Source: Pseudomonadota bacterium
GTDB lineage: Bacteria > Pseudomonadota > Alphaproteobacteria > UBA9655
Assembly: GCA_021809225.1 (NCBI GenBank)
Contig: JAKBAL010000121.1
Span: 1 to 6,970, forward strand
Direction of reading: 5' to 3'
Length of the DNA stretch: 6,970 bases
In this document: positions 1 to 5,562 of the stretch, piece by piece
Layout of the letters: every line of letters begins with the position of its first letter
How positions within the stretch are numbered: position 1 is the stretch's first letter
Program-made: the position numbers and the translations under genes
Notes under the pieces: generated by a model
The model's database searches: none
What the model was told of the DNA's origin: nothing
What the model saw: the letters and a program-made list of their open reading frames with translations, nothing else

Positions 1-18
1 ACATAAGAGATAAAAATA

Positions 19-173
19 ATGAATAAAAATATATTGTACGTCTTTCAGAAGAAGAACGCAGCATACTCAAAGAAGTCATCAAAAAACTCAAAACCGCACT
101 TTGGGTCGGATGGAACTTAAACCACCATCAACACCCAGCCTTTGATCAGTTATCCAGGAATTTTCTGGGTTAA
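19..173 (+). pseudogene. Decayed N-terminal fragment of an IS630-like transposase
   Basis: Read from 30, the + strand gives a peptide starting YIVRLSEEERSILKEVIKKL, which resembles the N-terminus of IS630-family transposases, just before their helix-turn-helix. A natural ATG at 19 (M-N-K) is one base out of frame with it. The break falls in the A5 run at 25-29, where one extra A would restore M-N-K-K-Y-I-V-R. After about position 92 the peptide no longer looks like transposase, and it stops at TAA 171-173, so only about 25 residues of the family remain. The family call is from memory of the motif, not from a search. No terminal inverted repeats are visible. Confidence 0.4.
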
Positions 174-214
174 GGTTCTTTCCTTAATGACCATAATAAG
201 ACATAATAACTGTC

Positions 215-2032
215 ATGAATTTCACATCTTTTGTTTCTTCTGACGACCCTAAGTCGTCTTTAACCCCCCTTTTTCGTCTATTGCCTTATCTTTGGCCGAC
301 TGATGCTGTAGGGCTCAGGTTACGCGTCATTTCCTCTTTTTTATGCCTATTTCTTTCAAAGATATTTAATCTCTTGGTGCCCCTTTATTTTAGAGACGCC
401 GTTAATGCGCTTTCCCTCGAAAAAGAAAATTTTGTCGTAGTGCTTCCCTTAGGCATCCTATTAGCTTATGGTGCCATGCGGATTTTAAATGCCTTTTTTA
501 GTGAAGTCCGCGTTGCAATTTTTGCTCCCGTAGGGCAACATGCTACCCGTAAAATTGCAGTTATGATTTTTAAGCATCTTCATCGTTTAAGCTTACGTTT
601 TCACTTAGCTAGAAGAACGGGAGGTATAAGTCGAGTTATTGAACGAGGAACCGGGGGCATTGAAAACTTTTTATGGTTTTCAACAAATAATATAGCACCA
701 GCCATTCTTGAAGTTATGTTTATGACCACAGCTATGTGGATACTTTATAGTTGGGAATTCGCCTTTGTTACACTCGTAACCATTACCCTTTATACCGTTT
801 TTACAATTCTAACTACGGAATGGCGAACACACTATGTGCGCGAAATGAATACAATGCAGGATCAGGGGAATGCGAGATCTATTGATGCTCTTTTAAATTA
901 TGAAACTGTTAAATACTTTGCAAACGAGGATTATGAAGCGAAGCGCTTTGATGTTATTCAATCCTACTTTGAGAAATCTGCAATATTATATCAGTCTACT
1001 CTTGCAGTCCTAAATGGTGGACAAGGTATTATTATTGCAATAGGTACAACTCTGATCATGATATTGGCTGCAATAGGGGTTGTAAATCAAACGTTAACGG
1101 TTGGTGATTTTGTGCTGGTAAATAGTTATCTTTTACAAGCATTTATACCGCTTGGAGCTTTAGGATATGCTTATCGTATCCTTAAACAATCCCTCGTAGA
1201 TATGGAGGGCATGTTCTCACTCTTAGATGAAAATGCTGAAATTGAAGATAGCCCAACGGCTCAGCCATTAAAAATTTCAGACGGCTCTATAGAATTTCGA
1301 GATGTCTGCTTTTCCTATAATCCCAATCGCAAAATCCTAAAACACGTTTCATTTCAAATCCCTGCAGGAAAGACAATGGCAATTGTAGGAGAAAGTGGTG
1401 CGGGGAAATCAACAATTTCACGTTTATTATTTCGATTTTATGATGTTACAGAAGGAGCCATACTTATTGATGGGCAAGATATTTGGAACGTAACCCAAGC
1501 AAGTCTCAGGAAAACGATCGGTGTTGTTCCTCAAGATACAGTCCTTTTTAATGATACGATTTACTACAATATTTCTTATGGTAACCCAGAAGCAACAAAG
1601 GCAGCTGTTGAAAAAGCTGCGCAACACGCCCAAATTGATACTTTTATTAAAAGTCTGCCTGATGGGTATGATACTCTTGTGGGAGAGAGAGGTCTTAAAC
1701 TTTCAGGAGGGGAGAAACAAAGAGTCGCTATTGCAAGAACACTTTTAAAAAATCCCACCATTTTCTTGTTTGATGAGGCTACGTCTTCTTTGGATACCAA
1801 AACAGAAAAAGAAATTCAAAAAAACCTTCTGAAAATTTCTCAAAACCATACCACTCTGATCATTGCTCATCGCTTATCAACAATTATTCATGCTGATGAA
1901 ATATTGGTCCTTCATGAAGGTAAGGTAGTTGAACGGGGGACACATAAGCTTCTTCTTGCTCAACAAGGCTCGTACGCTCACATGTGGAAGCATCAACAAG
2001 ATGAAGCTCATAAGTCTAAATTGGTAGAGTAG
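215..2032 (+). CDS. atm1: Atm1-family ABC exporter (ABCB7/HMT1-like half-transporter)
   Basis: Half-size ABC exporter of 605 aa fusing an inner-membrane domain (about 1-325) to one ATPase domain (about 355-590); it should act as a homodimer. The family exports glutathione-linked sulfur or metal compounds and supports Fe-S and heavy-metal homeostasis. Visible motifs: Walker A GESGAGKST (392-400), Q-loop Gln440, signature LSGGE (496-500), Walker B IFLFDE with catalytic Glu521, and H-loop His552. Atm1-specific marks are LLNYETVKYFANEDYEAKRF (226-245) and an N-x-x-Q pair (Asn267, Gln270) that matches known glutathione-contacting residues. About six hydrophobic segments lie between 38 and 325. Length and N-terminus (LLPYLWP near 22-28) match the family, supporting the ATG at 215, although its Shine-Dalgarno is weak. 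It stands alone with no operon partner in view and is probably resident chromosomal DNA. Confidence 0.93.
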   Translation: MNFTSFVSSDDPKSSLTPLFRLLPYLWPTDAVGLRLRVISSFLCLFLSKIFNLLVPLYFRDAVNALSLEKENFVVVLPLGILLAYGAMRILNAFFSEVRVAIFAPVGQHATRKIAVMIFKHLHRLSLRFHLARRTGGISRVIERGTGGIENFLWFSTNNIAPAILEVMFMTTAMWILYSWEFAFVTLVTITLYTVFTILTTEWRTHYVREMNTMQDQGNARSIDALLNYETVKYFANEDYEAKRFDVIQSYFEKSAILYQSTLAVLNGGQGIIIAIGTTLIMILAAIGVVNQTLTVGDFVLVNSYLLQAFIPLGALGYAYRILKQSLVDMEGMFSLLDENAEIEDSPTAQPLKISDGSIEFRDVCFSYNPNRKILKHVSFQIPAGKTMAIVGESGAGKSTISRLLFRFYDVTEGAILIDGQDIWNVTQASLRKTIGVVPQDTVLFNDTIYYNISYGNPEATKAAVEKAAQHAQIDTFIKSLPDGYDTLVGERGLKLSGGEKQRVAIARTLLKNPTIFLFDEATSSLDTKTEKEIQKNLLKISQNHTTLIIAHRLSTIIHADEILVLHEGKVVERGTHKLLLAQQGSYAHMWKHQQDEAHKSKLVE

Positions 2033-2130
2033 ATCTATTTTTGGATGGGTTTGTCAGCGATCCATATAGAAGAGGCTGCAAATACAAAAGCACATGCAGC
2101 AGATTAAAGATTAAACCCTATAACCTACAT

Positions 2131-2144
2131 TCCTAGGCCTAGGA
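2131..2144. repeat. Perfect 14-nt palindrome
   Basis: TCCTAGGCCTAGGA reads identically on both strands and contains two overlapping CCTAGG sites. As RNA it would have no loop, so a dyad protein-binding site is more plausible than a hairpin. No flanking gene start points to a regulator, and its function is unknown. Confidence 0.45.
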
Positions 2145-2214
2145 GCCGAAGTTTTTGAATTAAATTAAAAAAACAAGTTATTCTCCCTTCCATGACCTAC
2201 AGGGAGTTAGAAAA

Positions 2215-2301
2215 ATGTTAGAAGTTTCTAAAAAAGTGATCCCATTTGATTTTAGCTACGTTGGTGAAAATTGTTTTTTAGTTTTTGGGTCTATGCTCTA
2301 A
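2215..2301 (+). CDS. Possible 28-aa small protein
   Basis: ATG at 2215 is preceded by an acceptable Shine-Dalgarno (AGGGAG, 2201-2206, spacing 8). The ORF encodes MLEVSKKVIPFDFSYVGENC, then FLVFGSML, ending at TAA 2299-2301. There is no recognisable motif, and the hydrophobic C-terminus is too short for a confident membrane segment. It ends 16 nt before the tRNA fragment. ORFs this short arise easily by chance in AT-rich spacers, so the ribosome-binding site is the only real support. Confidence 0.2.
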   Translation: MLEVSKKVIPFDFSYVGENCFLVFGSML

Positions 2302-2317
2302 AAACCCTTTGTTTTAC

Positions 2318-2365
2318 TGGTGCCGGATGTCGGAATCGAACCAACGACCTACTGATTACAAATCA
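2318..2365 (-). tRNA. Partial tRNA-Thr(UGU), 3' fragment; probable integrase attachment core
   Basis: On the minus strand this reads as tRNA positions 29 to 76. It contains the 3' part of the anticodon stem, loop TTTGTAA with anticodon TGT (Thr), a 5-nt variable loop AGGTC, a T arm with stem GTTGG/CCGAC around TTCGATT, the 3' acceptor strand ATCCGGC, discriminator A, and encoded CCA (complement of 2318-2320). The 5' half is missing: to the right there is no GCCGGAT acceptor strand and no D arm, and the first two anticodon-stem pairs cannot form normally. Identity to a normal tRNA thus stops sharply at 2365. Such 3' fragments are what tyrosine recombinases leave at one end of an element inserted in a tRNA gene, and one is encoded 216 nt away. 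The intact tRNA would then lie at the other end, outside the window. Confidence 0.75.
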
Positions 2366-2410
2366 AAGGATCTATAGGGTGACCTAGGGATACGAAGGTA
2401 GATAAAGGTA
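2365..2410. repeat. Five hexamers in exact 10-bp register beside the att core
   Basis: AAAGGA (2365), TAGGGT (2375), TAGGGA (2385), AAGGTA (2395) and AAGGTA (2405) each start exactly 10 bp after the previous one. Shared positions: A at position 2 and G at position 4 in all five, G at position 3 in four. The run begins at the last base of the tRNA fragment and stops after five units. Direct repeats on one DNA face near a core site are typical of arm-type sites for integrases or excision factors, which is the likely but unproven role here. Confidence 0.5.
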
Positions 2411-2581
2411 TATATTTCAACGCTTTTTCTAGCATCCGTGGGAGATCAAAGTCTCCAAAAGTAGCCCCGAGTTCTTTTAAGTTGCTTCCGATATGCTTCC
2501 GGAATAATATCACTGATTAGCAACCCGCTGATTGTTTGTGTTAAGGGTTTATACCATAAGATAAGAATAAGGGGCAGCATT

Positions 2582-3748
2582 ATGAGCACAAACCAAAAGC
2601 TCACAAAGAGATTTGTTGAAAGCATTAAACCTCACGAAACGGATGAACAGCTTATATGGGATTCAGAGCTAAAAGGTTTTGGAGTTCGCGTTTTTCCAAC
2701 AGGGCGTCGGACTTATTTTGTCCAATATCGGAACCAATGTGGAAGTACACGTCGTAAAAAAATTGGGGTTCACGGAGTTATTACAGCCGACCTTGCAAGG
2801 GACGAAGCAAAGAAACTTTTGGGAGACGTTGCTAGAGGGGACGATCCCTCAAAAGATTTTCAGAAAGCAAAGTTAAAACAAACATTTGAAGAGTTAGCCA
2901 ATCAATATCTGGAAATTTATGCAAAAACCGAGAAAAAACCAAAAAGCTTTAAAGAAGATAAAAGAATGTTGGAGAAGATTATCTTAAAAAAATGGAGAGG
3001 AAAAAAAGTTGAAGAGATAACGACTTATGACGTTCAACACCTCCATCATGAGCTTCAAGAAACACTTTACGTGGCAAATCGCGTCCGTTCTTTATTAAAT
3101 ACAATGTTTAATCTTGCCATTCAATGGAATTGGACCTCTGTGAACCCTGTTGAAGGGGTGAACAAATATCAGGAGCAAAAGCGCAATCGTTGGTTAAACG
3201 ACCAGGAAGTACAACATTTATACGATGTCCTCGATTCCTATCATAATCAAAGTGTAGCCAATGCTATTCGATTGCTTGTTTTGACAGGCGCTCGGAAGAA
3301 CGAAGTTTTGGCAGCTGAGTGGGATCAATTTGATCTTGAAAAAGGAGTTTGGACAAAGCCAGCTCACACAACAAAGGAGAAAAAGTTCGAGCATCTTCCT
3401 TTATCATCTCAAGTGATTGCTCTTCTTAAAAAGATCAAAGAAGAAGCCACAACGCCACTACTATTCCCTGGAAAAGTGGCTGGAAAACCGCTCCAGGATA
3501 TTAAAAAAGCCTGGAAGACTATCATCACGAGAGCTGGTCTAACAGAGGTACGTATTCACGATCTGCGCCATACCCATGCCTCTCACCTGGTTTCAAGTGG
3601 ATTAAGTTTGAGCATTGTGGGAAAACTTTTGGGCCATACACAGGCCTCTACCACCCATAGATACGCCCATTTGGCGGATGAACCCTTGAGACAAGCAGCT
3701 GAGTTTTTTGGCAGTAAGGTTGAAAAACTTACTTCGAAGGAGACTTGA
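2582..3748 (+). CDS. int: P4-type tyrosine recombinase (site-specific integrase)
   Basis: Integrase of 388 aa that should insert and excise a mobile element by strand exchange through a covalent 3'-phosphotyrosine. Domains in order: N-terminal arm-binding domain of the DUF4102 type (about 5-90, with GFGVRVFPTGRRTYFVQYR at 32-50), SAM-like core-binding domain (about 98-185), and catalytic domain (about 203-375). Catalytic residues seen: Arg238 in LTGARKNE, His326 and Arg329 in HDLRHTHASH, His352 in LLGHTQ, and nucleophile Tyr361. A lysine of the beta-hairpin (264-268) probably supplies the fifth. Length is normal and no residue is missing, so it should be active. ATG at 2582 has a strong AAGGGG Shine-Dalgarno (2569-2574, spacing 7). 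It sits 216 nt from a truncated tRNA-Thr, its probable target. Confidence 0.93.
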   Translation: MSTNQKLTKRFVESIKPHETDEQLIWDSELKGFGVRVFPTGRRTYFVQYRNQCGSTRRKKIGVHGVITADLARDEAKKLLGDVARGDDPSKDFQKAKLKQTFEELANQYLEIYAKTEKKPKSFKEDKRMLEKIILKKWRGKKVEEITTYDVQHLHHELQETLYVANRVRSLLNTMFNLAIQWNWTSVNPVEGVNKYQEQKRNRWLNDQEVQHLYDVLDSYHNQSVANAIRLLVLTGARKNEVLAAEWDQFDLEKGVWTKPAHTTKEKKFEHLPLSSQVIALLKKIKEEATTPLLFPGKVAGKPLQDIKKAWKTIITRAGLTEVRIHDLRHTHASHLVSSGLSLSIVGKLLGHTQASTTHRYAHLADEPLRQAAEFFGSKVEKLTSKET

Positions 3749-3872
3749 ATTTTTCGTAATAGGGAGACTCTTCAAATTTATAATCTACTAATAATAAAGG
3801 GTATTTTTTATCTTGCTTGGTTTTAAAGAAAACATTAAGCTTAAAATACTTATCTCATAATGGGATGAGCGT

Positions 3873-3904
3873 GGAACAAAGAACGCTATCAACGTCTTTG
3901 TCCC
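3873..3904 (+). promoter_or_regulatory. Hairpin in the leader of the 63-aa ORF
   Basis: GGAACAAAGAACG and CGTCTTTGTCCC can pair over 11 base pairs with one mismatch and one bulged A, closing a 7-nt loop. No T tract follows, so it is not an ordinary terminator. It lies 30 nt upstream of the ATG at 3935. The rest of 3749-3934 is AT-rich, with a 10-nt palindrome TTAAGCTTAA at 3835-3844 and no clear gene. A role in mRNA stability or translation control is a guess. Confidence 0.3.
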
Positions 3905-3934
3905 ACTGATCATCGTAACTGTATTGGAGTCACA

Positions 3935-4126
3935 ATGACTAGTGAAAGACTAGCTCAGATTGAGCATATTTCTCAACTCTTAATTTTTCAAATTAAAAAC
4001 GTAAATAAGCTTATTGCAAAGGCTTGGTATGAGCTTGAAATTGCTCGATCAGACCTGCGAGAGCTTATGGAGGTTCATGAAGAATGGGAGAAAGAGAAAG
4101 GGCTCAACCAAGAGCTATACAAGTAA
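3935..4126 (+). CDS. Small helical hypothetical protein (63 aa)
   Basis: I do not recognise this protein. It is 63 aa, with no cysteine and no signal or membrane segment. It is almost wholly predicted alpha-helix with heptad-like spacing of Leu/Ile (ISQLLIFQIKNVNKLIAKAW at 14-33), and the second half is charged with Glu/Lys runs (RELMEVHEEWEKEKG), so it may form a coiled coil or bind a partner. ATG at 3935 has a good Shine-Dalgarno (GGAG 3926-3929, spacing 5). The frame is open upstream only to 3869, with no better start. It follows the integrase by 186 nt in the same direction and is followed by an intrinsic terminator, so it may form its own short transcript. Being small, charged and next to an integrase, it could be an accessory protein such as an excision factor, but no helix-turn-helix is visible to support that. 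Confidence 0.55.
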   Translation: MTSERLAQIEHISQLLIFQIKNVNKLIAKAWYELEIARSDLRELMEVHEEWEKEKGLNQELYK

Positions 4127-4159
4127 AGTGGTGCCCACTCTCTTGATCTCTACATTTTT

Positions 4160-4210
4160 AAATCTTAAGGATTCATTGGCTTTTTTCTAAGCCAAACCGT
4201 TAAGATTTTT
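4160..4210 (+). terminator. Two-part intrinsic terminator after the 63-aa ORF
   Basis: Outer stem AAATCTTAA (4160-4168) pairs with TTAAGATTT (4200-4208) over 9 bp. Inner stem TTGGCTT (4176-4182) pairs with AAGCCAA (4189-4195) over 7 bp around a 6-nt loop. They are separated by an internal loop GGATTCA/ACCG. The outer arm runs into TTTTT (4206-4210). It lies 33 nt after the stop at 4126, the right place to end that transcript. The outer stem is AT-rich, so it is a moderate terminator. Confidence 0.5.
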
Positions 4211-4246
4211 GAGAGAAAGGATGAAGACGAGTATTAAGGAGATGGT

Positions 4247-4282
4247 ATGTGTATGGTACAGAAACAGTGGAAAGGATTATAA
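4247..4282 (+). CDS. Possible 11-codon leader peptide upstream of the nuclease gene
   Basis: ATG at 4247 follows AAGGAG (4236-4241) at 5-nt spacing, the best ribosome-binding site between the 63-aa ORF and the nuclease gene. It encodes MCMVQKQWKGL and stops at TAA 4280-4282, exactly at the start of the terminator loop, so a translating ribosome would cover the terminator's left arm. This is the geometry of an attenuator leader. An overlapping 39-codon frame from ATG 4221 runs through the whole hairpin but lacks a properly spaced Shine-Dalgarno. Neither product is a known peptide. Confidence 0.3.
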   Translation: MCMVQKQWKGL

Positions 4283-4308
4283 AGTCGTAATCCTTTCACT
4301 GTTTTTTT
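4262..4308 (+). terminator. Strong rho-independent terminator upstream of the nuclease gene
   Basis: AACAGTGGAAAGGATTA (4263-4279) pairs with TAATCCTTTCACTGTT (4288-4303) through 16 bp with one bulged G, extendable by one A-T pair (4262/4304). The loop is 8 nt (TAAAGTCG) and seven T's occupy 4302-4308. This is the clearest terminator in the window. It lies 49 nt before the nuclease start and about 50 nt after the previous terminator, so the segment 4211-4308 could itself be a small transcript or a regulated leader rather than simple read-through control. Confidence 0.75.
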
Positions 4309-4355
4309 CCAATATATTATATTATCATTCTAAATTGTAAAGTCAGAAGGATTAT
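4288..4355 (+). promoter_or_regulatory. Possible alternative pairing: terminator right arm with the nuclease Shine-Dalgarno
   Basis: TAATCCTT (4288-4295) in the terminator's right arm is perfectly complementary to AAGGATTA (4347-4354), which contains the Shine-Dalgarno of the nuclease gene, with one further G-U pair. The same right arm pairs with the left arm in the terminator, so the two structures exclude each other. AAGGATTAT and AAAGTC each occur both in the terminator (4272-4280, 4281-4286) and in the leader (4347-4355, 4339-4344). A regulatory role is inferred. Confidence 0.3.
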
Positions 4356-4357
4356 TT

Positions 4358-5437
4358 ATGAAACAGCTTAAGTCGAATCCTCTTCTTAATGAAATTAGAG
4401 ATTTAATAGAGTCTACTAAATTTAAAACAGCCACAAATATTAATTCTGATTTAGTCCAATTATATTGGGAAATTGGGAGGCGCCTTCACTTAGAGATTTT
4501 GGAGGATCAGCGGGCAGAATATGGAAAACAAGTTATTTCAACCATTTCGAATCAGCTATTAATTGAGTACGGCAAGGGATTTAGTCAACGAAACATATTT
4601 AATATGTTGCGGTTTGCCCAAACTTTTCCCGATAAAGAGATTTTGCAGACACTGTCTGCACAATTATCTTGGTCACATATTGTTGAAATTATTTATGTTG
4701 AAGATTCGTTAAAACGTGATTTTTATGCTCAAATATGCCGCTTAGAGAGATGGAGCGTCCGTACGTTGCGAAAAAAAATGCAAGGTATGTTGTTCGAGCG
4801 TACGGCAATCTCTAAAAAACCAAAAGAGCTCGCAATACAAGAACTAGAGTCTTTAAAAAATGAAGATCATCTAACACCAGATCTCGTCTTAAGAGATCCT
4901 TATTTGTTAGAATTTCTTAGATTGGATGGAGAATTTAAAGAAAAAGATTTGGAAGATGCTATTTTGAGAGAACTGGAGAAATTCATTCTGGAATTTGGCA
5001 CTGACTTCAGTTTTTTAGCAAGACAAAAGAGACTTACAATAGGAAATGAAGATTTTTATTTGGACTTATTATTTTTTCATCGATCATTACGTAAGATTAT
5101 TGCGATAGAACTCAAGCTTGGTAAATTTCAAGCTGCAGATAAAGGGCAGATGGAGTTATATTTGAAATGGCTCAATAAGTACGAAAAAAAAGAAGGGGAA
5201 TCTGAGCCTTTAGGAATTATTCTATGTGCAGAGAAAAATCATGAACAGGTTGAGCTATTAGAGTTGGGACAAAGCAGTATCCATGTTGCTGAGTACTTAA
5301 CCCAACTCCCTTCTAAAAAAGCTTTGGAAGCAAAACTCCATCAAGCTATTGAAGTAGCACAAGATAGATTTGATAAGGCAGTGACGTATAGAGAGTCCGA
5401 AATTTTAATTTCTCATCTAGACATCAAGAAAGCCTGA
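4358..5437 (+). CDS. YhcG/DUF1016-family PD-(D/E)XK nuclease
   Basis: Protein of 359 aa with the two-domain build of the YhcG family. The N-terminal DUF1016_N domain (about 8-145) carries LVQLYWEIGRRLH (32-44), YGKGFSQRNIFNMLRFAQTF (71-90) and LSWSHI (103-108). The C-terminal PD-(D/E)XK nuclease domain (about 175-335) has Asp236 in FYLDLLFFH, Glu251 and Lys253 in AIELKLG, and Gln264 in ADKGQMELYLKW, so the metal-binding core is complete. Length is normal and no frameshift is seen. Family members are widespread on mobile elements and beside restriction or other defence genes. A DNA-cleaving defence role is suspected, but substrate and trigger are not established. Start ATG 4358 has Shine-Dalgarno AGAAGGA (4345-4351, spacing 6). 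No restriction-modification partner is present here. A strong terminator with a possible leader ORF lies just upstream, suggesting controlled expression. Confidence 0.9.
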   Translation: MKQLKSNPLLNEIRDLIESTKFKTATNINSDLVQLYWEIGRRLHLEILEDQRAEYGKQVISTISNQLLIEYGKGFSQRNIFNMLRFAQTFPDKEILQTLSAQLSWSHIVEIIYVEDSLKRDFYAQICRLERWSVRTLRKKMQGMLFERTAISKKPKELAIQELESLKNEDHLTPDLVLRDPYLLEFLRLDGEFKEKDLEDAILRELEKFILEFGTDFSFLARQKRLTIGNEDFYLDLLFFHRSLRKIIAIELKLGKFQAADKGQMELYLKWLNKYEKKEGESEPLGIILCAEKNHEQVELLELGQSSIHVAEYLTQLPSKKALEAKLHQAIEVAQDRFDKAVTYRESEILISHLDIKKA

Positions 5438-5473
5438 AAGACAATTTAAAATAGAATTTTGCTACAGGTTTTT

Positions 5474-5498
5474 TGAAGGAGCCCCGCTCAGCTTTTTC
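5474..5498 (+). terminator. Weak intrinsic terminator after the nuclease gene
   Basis: GAGC (5479-5482) and GCTC (5486-5489) form a tight 4-bp GC-rich stem with a CCC loop. Flanking TTGAA and TTCAA can extend it imperfectly, and TTTTT follows at 5493-5497. It lies 36 nt past the nuclease stop and 65 nt from the end of the converging PLD gene. The short stem makes the call tentative. Confidence 0.35.
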
Positions 5499-5562
5499 AA
5501 TGTTGGGTAAACCAGGATTGATTATACTTTTAGATTCGCCCCTAAATGTTTGAGTATTAAAC

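Larger units (their letters stand above)
2033..2317. other. Gene-poor spacer between the exporter and the tRNA fragment
   Basis: No ORF of convincing length on either strand. I see one perfect 14-nt palindrome (2131-2144), a candidate 28-codon ORF (2215-2301), and AT-rich filler including an A7 run near 2167-2173. There is no clear intrinsic terminator for the exporter gene. If the tRNA fragment at 2318 marks an integration boundary, this spacer is the chromosomal flank that originally lay downstream of the tRNA gene. Confidence 0.5.

Noticed and set aside
154..187. Near-palindrome CCAGGAATTTTCTGG (154-168) and hairpin TTAAGG/CCTTAA (170-187) before the exporter
   Set aside because: Short stems, no T tract, and no link to a known operator; such structures are expected by chance in AT-rich DNA.
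1427..1800. Short ORFs in other frames inside the exporter gene
   Set aside because: They lie inside the ATPase domain of the exporter, which has all its motifs in frame.
2043..2107. 20-codon plus-strand ORF (MGLSAIHIEEAANTKAHAAD) after the exporter
   Set aside because: No Shine-Dalgarno and too short; no reason to prefer it over chance.
2349..2513. Minus-strand open frame of 54 codons from GTG 2513 across the phased repeats to a stop in the tRNA fragment
   Set aside because: No ribosome-binding site, only a GTG start just after a stop, no recognisable family, and it ends inside tRNA sequence. Probably chance, although its composition is protein-like.
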